A DNA stretch of 64,000 nt from positions 1 to 64,000 of the forward strand of contig MU832065.1 of assembly GCA_029204225.1 (NCBI GenBank), read 5' to 3'. Position 1 is the first letter of the stretch. The number at the start of each line of letters is the position of its first letter. Made by a program: the position numbers and the translations under genes. The DNA is from Diphasiastrum complanatum (lineage: Eukaryota > Streptophyta > Lycopodiopsida > Lycopodiales > Lycopodiaceae). Below the pieces are notes generated by a model, which searched no databases, was not told the DNA's origin, and saw nothing but the letters and a program-made list of their open reading frames with translations. Positions 58,584 through 64,000 of the stretch are shown in pieces.

Positions 58584-60025
58584 TCCTGCTGGTGTGGTTG
58601 CTCAAGATCCACAACAATGGGTACTACAAGAGCTCGAGTCATACAACAAATTGCCATCTCATTATCGGAATGCTGTAAGTTTTAATACTCATATGAATAT
58701 CATGGATCGCGCTCAAAAGAATCAAGGGTTTAAGAGGGATGGTAATGATTTTAAAGATAAAATCTTCATGCCTAACTTCAGTGGAAACAACGATACTCCA
58801 GAGGTGGAAGAATGGCCACACAAATTGGATAAATATTTTCAATTATTTCCAAGGACTGATCAAGCAAAAATTGCTTATGCTTCACTACACTTCGAGGGTC
58901 CAACTTATGTTTGGTGGAAGAAAGTTGAGGCTGATCCACATGTTCAACTAGCGATATACAATTGGTTGCATTCAAGAAATTGTGTACTAAGGTTCTTTTG
59001 AATCCATTTCAAGAGAAAATGTTTTTTCAAGGTTGGTGTTCAGCTCAATAAACGGGCTCAGTCCAAGATTATAATCGTGAATTTTGACAATTGACACTTA
59101 AGGTCAAACTGGACAAAAGTGCACATTTACACCGATATATCCATGAGTTACAACCTCAAATTGGTGCAGATGTGGAAGCAACTAGATGTACAAGTTTGGA
59201 TTCAACAATGCAATTAGCTTTGATCCATGAACAGAAATACCCTTCAACGACAAAAATGTACCAAAAACAAGGGACGACTGCAATCAACACATCTTATAAT
59301 ACGTTTGGGGTTCCAAAGTCTCAGTCTGGTACTAGTCAATTTTATAAGTCAAACATCTCAATTGGAGTCTTCAAGGATAACAAAAATAACAATAATACCA
59401 ACAAGGGTACTATTGTGCATTATCCAACAGTCAAAGTTGGCGATAAATCGGGAACTAAAGTTGTTAGGAAGGGAACGATATCTACAATGACGAGCAATCA
59501 AAAGCCAAGACCTGTTCAGAGACTATCGGACGACCAAGAGAGGAAACTTAGAGCATTGGGGCTTTGCTTCAGATGCCAGGAGAAATATGACAAGGATCAT
59601 TGGAAGTATGTAAATTTTGTAAACAAGAGATTCGATTTTGCGGAAATTCCAGTGAGGAAAATCAATCAGGCAAAGAGGAAGTTGAAAATTTATTGAGTGA
59701 AGATGACATTCAAATATTGCAAGAATGTCAATGTGACTTAATTGATGATGAAGGGTTGTAGATTGATAACAAGAGATGATAGAAATGCGTCGATAGGAAG
59801 GACATGGATGCATCACTCATGTTCATGTCCTTAAACACATTCAATGGTTCCCAGTTTGCTAAGACTTTCCGTATTAAAGCAAAAATTAATGGTAGAGAGA
59901 TTTATATTTAAGTGGAAGTACGCATAACTTTTTCAAGTGTCATTCAATTAGGAGTTGTAATATAGCTACTGTGAAGATTTCGAAGCCATTGAGAGTACAG
60001 ATTGCTGATGGAAATTTCATCAATA
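58584..60025 (+). pseudogene. Gypsy gag and protease remnant
   Basis: 58594-59001 encodes a gag N-terminus and core (IMDRAQKNQGFKRDGNDFKD, FMPNFSGNNDTPEVEEWPHK, FEGPTYVWWKKVEADP). It continues at 59091-59696 in a different frame (HLHRYIHELQPQIGADVEAT, then a Thr/Asn-rich linker) to a degenerate zinc knuckle (LCFRCQEKYDKDH). Around 59815-60025 a protease-like region follows (MSLNTFNGSQFAKTFRIKAK and KPLRVQIADGNFI), where the catalytic Asp-Ser/Thr-Gly is no longer readable. RT, integrase and LTRs are missing. It is a different lineage from the gypsy elements at 34 and 43 kb. Confidence 0.75.
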
Positions 60026-60720
60026 TATACTCTGATACAATAGAAGATAGAGCTATCAAAGTTTGCTTGCTACTGTTCCATGAAATATGACCATTGTTGA
60101 GGAAGAATGTAAATCTAGATGTGGATTTATGAGTGTCTACATCTCCTACCCAACTTGCATCTGAATAACCATTGAGAATATTGAGTTTGTCATTGTCGAC
60201 TACTCCATAACAAATGCATAAGTCCAAAAGTAGCTCGAATATATCTCATAACTCTTATAAGAGCTTTGAAACTTTCACAACTTGCTTCGTAGAGGTTTCA
60301 ATCCCTTTATAATCTTTCATTCCAATCTTTTCTAAGATAGAAGTAGCATATTTTGATTGGCTAATGAAAGTAAAACCATTGCTTCTAGAGACTTCTATAC
60401 CAAGTATGAACTTAAGAAGTCCTAGATCTACCATCTTGAATTCACTAGACAAGGCTAAATTGGCATCTCTTATGCCATCAAGATCATTTCAATACTATCA
60501 TCAACATACAAAACCAAAATAGTGATCTTTCCATCACTACATTTGACATACAATGAAGGCTCGTAAGAGCTTATCACAAAACCAATAGAGTAGAGATAGT
60601 TGTAGGCTTCAAGGATGTTGGCAGTTTGCCTAACTCCATAGCAGATGCTGAGAGTTGTCGTTGCTTGGATGTACTTTATGACCTTTGTTAGCGCTTTCCA
60701 ATGGGCTACGTCTGGATTTA
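60026..60720 (-). pseudogene. Chimeric copia RT and RNase H fragments
   Basis: On the minus strand, in order: an RNase H lead-in (DVAHWKALTKVIKYIQATTT near 60650), then RT with SYEPSLYVKCSDGKITILVL and YVDD (near 60510), then EFKMVDLGLLKFILGIEV (near 60420), then RNase H again (YSDASWVGDVDTHKS near 60150, ISWNSSKQTLIALSS). The RNase H lead-in before RT is out of order, so two copia fragments have been joined. Stops and gaps show it is dead. Confidence 0.75.
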
Positions 60721-61021
60721 ATAGGATCAGTAAGTGTAGACTTTTTAATACCATTGTCACCCCATAGCCTTGTATGCAGCAGAGACATGGTGTGGTATAG
60801 ACGTATGTATCATCTGAATCTGAGGAGTCTCTATGACATGAGCAAGAAGGAACTTTTGAATGGTCTTAAACTCTAATATGCACATATTTCAAAAAACTAT
60901 ACTTATGTTTAGGTAACAACTATATATGGTAAACAATACGACCACATACGCAAACATACAAAATTCAAAAGATTAATTAGGATCCATATATGTAAATTGA
61001 TGAAATCATTCATCTATATAT
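60721..61021. other. Junction segment, no gene
   Basis: Separates minus-strand and plus-strand copia fragments. Short frames only. Confidence 0.4.
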
Positions 61022-61705
61022 GTGCCATATGTGATTAATAGAAGTACCTATATCAAACCAAGGATTGAACTTTGTGAGTTAACGATGACAGTCGAAGTGG
61101 CACTTAGCCAACCAGACTTTGATCTCTGGAGAGAAGCTATGGACAGAGAGTATTCCTCTTTGATCAAGAATCAGACATGGTCATTAGTCAAAGCTCCTAT
61201 TGGCTGCAATATTATTGATTGAAAATAGATCTTTAAGATCAAATATAATGCCAACGAAGTGATTGATCGAAGGAAGGCTAGACTGGTAGCACAAGGATTC
61301 ACCCAAATTTTGAATGTTGACTACAGTGAGACTTTTAGTCCAGTCATCAAACATTCATCGATTCGAATGCTCATGTCTTATGCTGCAGCTGCCGACCTCG
61401 AAGTACATCAACTCGATGTACAAACAGCCTATCTGAATGAGGTTATACAAGAAGATATCTACATGATCCAGCCCGAAGGATACGTTTTGGAAGGCATGAA
61501 AAATCATGTCTATAAACTCCATAAAGCATTGTACGTCTTGAAACAGTCTGTCGGAGTTTGGTTTCAGAGGATCAACACATTTCTCATTGAACAAGGATTT
61601 AAACCAAGCACTGTTGATTGCAACGTTTATTCAAAGTCAGTGCAGCAATCCTTCATTATCATCACCTTGTATGTTGATGATACGTTGCTCTTCAGCAACA
61701 ATGCC
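61022..61705 (+). pseudogene. Copia RT fragment
   Basis: Encodes the N-terminal RT region (FDLWREAMDREYSSLIKNQT, WSLVKAP), a stop near 61222, then RKARLVAQGFTQILNVDYSE, TFSPVIKHSSIRMLMSYAAA, LDVQTAYLNEVIQEDIYMIQ, PEGYVLEGMKN and LYVDDTLLFSNN. The catalytic YVDD is intact. The RT breaks off near 61705, where minus-strand exon-like sequence begins. Its sequence differs from elements A, B and C. Confidence 0.85.
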
Positions 61706-61711
61706 AATATG

Positions 61712-62272
61712 GGGTGGATGAGATATCCCGTAACATCTTCCATGAAGTTGAGACGGTCTAGTTTCTTCGAGTCCTTTGGCATGTGGAAGGACTTGTGAAC
61801 TCCTGTCAGCCATTCCTGATCCACCCATGCTTGGAATCGTTTCATCCAGGGATCTCCAAGGAATGCAGCTCGGTAATATACGCGAGCGATTGGCAGCTGG
61901 TCTTCAACTTTGTCGAAAGCGAGTGCCTTATTTGGATCAAAAAATATGGAGCAAAGGAAATCATCCTATTTTGTTTCAATGCCCATTAAATATTCCAAGT
62001 CCCGGGCGTAAGTGGCTGCCACACGGACTGTGGGATCGGGGCAATTGATGTAGTGACTGACGAATGCAGAGAGAGCCCTTTTGGCATCTACATCCGTTGT
62101 CCACCCATATTCGGATTTGATGATTGGCCAGTTGAAATTGTTGAGTGTGATCTGGTCCAGAGGAGTGCCGCATTCCGCCCATTTGGATCTTCTTGGACAT
62201 GGCAGGAAATGCGCATTCACCCGTAACTGTTGCGGACTCGTCACGCAAGCCCTGATGGCAAATGAGATGAAA
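61712..62272 (-). pseudogene. Unrecognised exon-like coding fragment
   Basis: On the minus strand an acceptor-like site (CATTTGCCATCAG near 62253) is followed by about 180 codons in one frame with a single TAG at 61970. Residues include RACVTSPQQLRVNAHFLP, LDQITLNNFNWPIIKSEYGW, TTDVDAKRALSAFVSHYINC and PDPTVRVAATYARDLEYLMG. After the stop come FDPNKALAFDKVEDQLPIAR, RAAFLGDPWMKRFQAWVDQE and KKLDRLNFMEDVTGYLIHPI. The composition is that of a real globular protein and not a known retroelement domain. It stops abruptly at the copia RT junction. It may be a captured host exon, an endogenous viral fragment or an unfamiliar transposon protein; I cannot choose among these. Confidence 0.5.
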
Positions 62273-62373
62273 AAATAAGATTCACAAAAAATGCATCTCA
62301 AATCCATTGGGATTGTTTGTGCATTGGAGATATGTCTTATTCCATCATTCATGAATATCAAAGTCCATATTAT

Positions 62374-63075
62374 TGTGAAGAACTGCCAAAAATTGGCAAA
62401 TCTAGCTTGATCAAAAACCATGTAGTATAATGTAAATTTTGTACATAAGTGGATTCCACACATGTGAGGCCAATATGCCACATGGAAATCCACTCTTAAT
62501 GTAGGTTAGGTCAAGTCCATAGGGTTGGTCATGTCATTTTGGTAGTGATTCCTAGTTTATAGGACCTACATCCTAGATTTAAGGTGAAAATTTGACAAAC
62601 TAGCTATCTACCAAGCATGACTCTAGGAAATAGACTAGGGTCTCATTTTAGGGCAAAAAGGCTGAGTTAGCTTCTTTATTACATGCTGGAAATGCACCTA
62701 ACTTCAAGAAGGAAGTCGAATTTGCTATGTATTCCAAGCTCCCATAGTGAGAAGATTGAAAAATTTTGGAGCTCATTGGCAATCTCAAGCTAGTTCACTA
62801 TGTACATTGAGTTTTTGTGATCCAAATGAAACCAAATCAATTTCTACTTGTTTCTCAGGTTGAAGGCCATACTACAGCCTGTAGTACACATGTGTGGGCT
62901 TGGATTTCATTGTTGATCAATGCTTTAAATTGTTAATGCTTGTTGTTTGTCAAATTGCCAATCTAGATCAACTTTTTTGTGTCTAGTTTTTTGATAGATT
63001 GTTAAGCAAGCATCCAATCACTCTTGTGGATCTTTTGTAGATCCATTTATGGTCCTAAAGTACAGCACTTTCACA
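62374..63075 (+). mobile_element. 5' LTR of copia F (702 bp)
   Basis: Starts TGTGAAGAACTGCC and ends CTTTCACA. It matches the element A LTR over most of its length (TTGGCAAATCTAGC, GTAGTGATTCCTA, CAAGCATGACTCT, TTACATGCTGGA, GATCCATTTATGGTCCT blocks). It has a diverged form of the regulatory module (GGCCATACTACAGCC then CACATGTGTG). Confidence 0.9.
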
Positions 63076-63088
63076 TGGTATCAGAGCC
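63076..63088 (+). other. Primer-binding site of copia F
   Basis: TGGTATCAGAGCC immediately after the LTR terminus, identical to that of elements A and B. Confidence 0.93.
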
Positions 63089-63106
63089 AAGTACAAGAGC
63101 ATAAGC

Positions 63107-63927
63107 TGTGAGAAATTGGCAAAAATCTAGCTTGGTATTTTTTAATGATAGAAGTTTGTAAGTGAATCTCACATGTGTGGAGGATGTTCCCACGTGTGGA
63201 GAATTGTAAAGTAAATCAAAATGTTTGATATAGGGGTCTCATAGAATTTCATAGTCAAGCATTTAGGTGTAGGATGTTGATAGGGTCAAATTTGGCATAG
63301 ATGGCAAATTATCCATTTCCACTTGTAATGCCAATATTGAGCCAAAATAGAGCCAAACTTGTGCCAATTAGAGTGTAGACAAGTGTCATGCTTTTGTTTG
63401 ATGAAGCTTAAGAGGTCCAATAGGATTTAGAGGTGGAACCTTGTGAGGTCCAATAGAAAATTGAGGTGTGCTTGAATATAGTCCAATAGAATTTAGAGGT
63501 GCATGGATCAATGGTCCAATAGGATTAAGAGGTGGCAAAGTGTGATCCAATCATAGTTAAGCATAGTGGTAGCTCATGAATCTATTAGTATCATTGTACT
63601 CCTCCTTTTGGATCTAATTGATTTTGAGATTGAGTGGATTTTGAGTGTCATTGAATTTCTAGCTTTCTCTCTCTACCCGAGAGCTCATGATGGTTTTTCT
63701 CTCTCTACCCGAGGAGAGCAGCTTGTTTTTACTTAGAATACTTTTGGAACACTTCCCACACGTGTAAGTGAGAGTTGGAAGTGATTGAATGCATGTAGTA
63801 GTTTGTTTTTGCCATAGAATCAAAGATAGATCTTGAATCTCAATCTAGTCTTGATCTTGGTGCATCTACACACCTTAGGAGATCACAAGTACATGTAGTG
63901 GACAATCCACACGTGTGAAATTCAGCA
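63107..63927 (+). mobile_element. Solo LTR (821 bp) inserted in the leader of copia F
   Basis: Starts TGTGAGAAATTGGC and ends AATTCAGCA, flanked by the direct repeat TAAGC (63102-63106 and 63928-63932). Deleting it together with one TAAGC restores the leader as seen in element A (AAGTACAAG..CCATTGATT). Its first 30 bases resemble the A/F LTR start (TTGGCAAA..TCTAGCTTG), so it is a related but distinct family. It holds CACACGTGTG at 63908-63917. Confidence 0.7.
63412..63550 (+). repeat. Degenerate short tandem repeats in the solo LTR
   Basis: GGTCCAATAG(A/G)ATTTAGAGGTG-type units recur four times (about 63413, 63447, 63481 and 63513), with a partial ATCCAAT copy near 63545. Spacing is about 32-35 bp. 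Confidence 0.7.
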
Positions 63928-64000
63928 TAAGCCATTGATTTAATGCAAATCCAATTTTTAGCAAGTTTTGGTGCTAAAAACTAGTATTGAGAGGGCAAGC

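Larger units (their letters stand above)
62374..64000 (+). mobile_element. Copia element F, 5' end only (runs off window)
   Basis: 5' LTR 62374-63075 and primer site 63076-63088, followed by leader sequence homologous to element A (GCAAGTTTTGGTGCTAAAAA and CTAGTATTG near the window end). It is a diverged relative of A. An 821-bp solo LTR interrupts the leader. No coding sequence is reached before position 64000. Confidence 0.85.

Overview
This window is AT-rich plant nuclear DNA, most likely from a flowering plant. The evidence is Ty1/copia and Ty3/gypsy LTR retrotransposons primed by initiator tRNA-Met, a tRNA-derived SINE-like array, long GA/CT microsatellites, and one intron-containing plant-type RING E3 ligase gene. 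The sequence does not let me name the species. All coordinates, LTR comparisons and translations were read by eye.

Layout. 1-16 kb holds no recognisable conventional gene. It contains one minus-strand LTR with its primer site (2.1-2.7 kb), several small repeats, a triplicated SINE-like tRNA unit (10.73-11.05 kb), a solo-LTR-like segment (12.26-12.78 kb) and two unrecognised spliced-looking coding stretches (13.3-14.0 and 14.8-15.65 kb). 16.1-28.26 kb is a clean nested pair: copia element A (plus strand, target duplication ATGAT) has its 3' LTR split by copia element B (minus strand, target duplication AGAAA). Both have near-identical LTR pairs and single-ORF gag-pol polyproteins broken by only a few stop codons. 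28.3-49 kb is a graveyard of older fragments: copia pieces at 28.7, 29.0-32.4 and 42.1-42.6 kb; a gypsy gag-RT-RNase H remnant joined to a different gypsy integrase (32.4-37.5 kb); a chromodomain-type gypsy with a triplicated zinc-knuckle segment and scrambled gag (42.8-46.1 kb); and a minus-strand gypsy remnant with LTR and primer site (46.1-48.8 kb).

50.9-54.5 kb is the one convincing host gene. It is a minus-strand RF298/MIP1-type RING ubiquitin ligase with an N-terminal helical domain, coiled coil and C-terminal C3HC4 RING, split by one 190-bp coding intron. 54.7-58.5 kb holds tandem repeats, a dispersed repeat that also occurs near 9.6 kb, and a 94-bp CT tract. 58.5-61.7 kb is a patchwork of gypsy gag/protease and copia RT/RNase H fragments that begins at a perfect 44-bp palindrome. 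61.7-62.27 kb is an exon-like minus-strand coding fragment I cannot identify. From 62.37 kb a third copia element (F, a relative of A) begins and runs off the window; its leader carries an 821-bp solo LTR with its own target duplication (TAAGC).

How the parts fit. The host gene is the only unit likely to be maintained by selection. The rest records successive retrotransposon insertions, nesting and decay. A short module (GGCCGTACT followed by the palindrome CACACGTGTG) is shared by the LTRs of A and B, with a diverged form in F, even though those LTRs are otherwise diverged. It is the most suggestive shared regulatory signal in the window.
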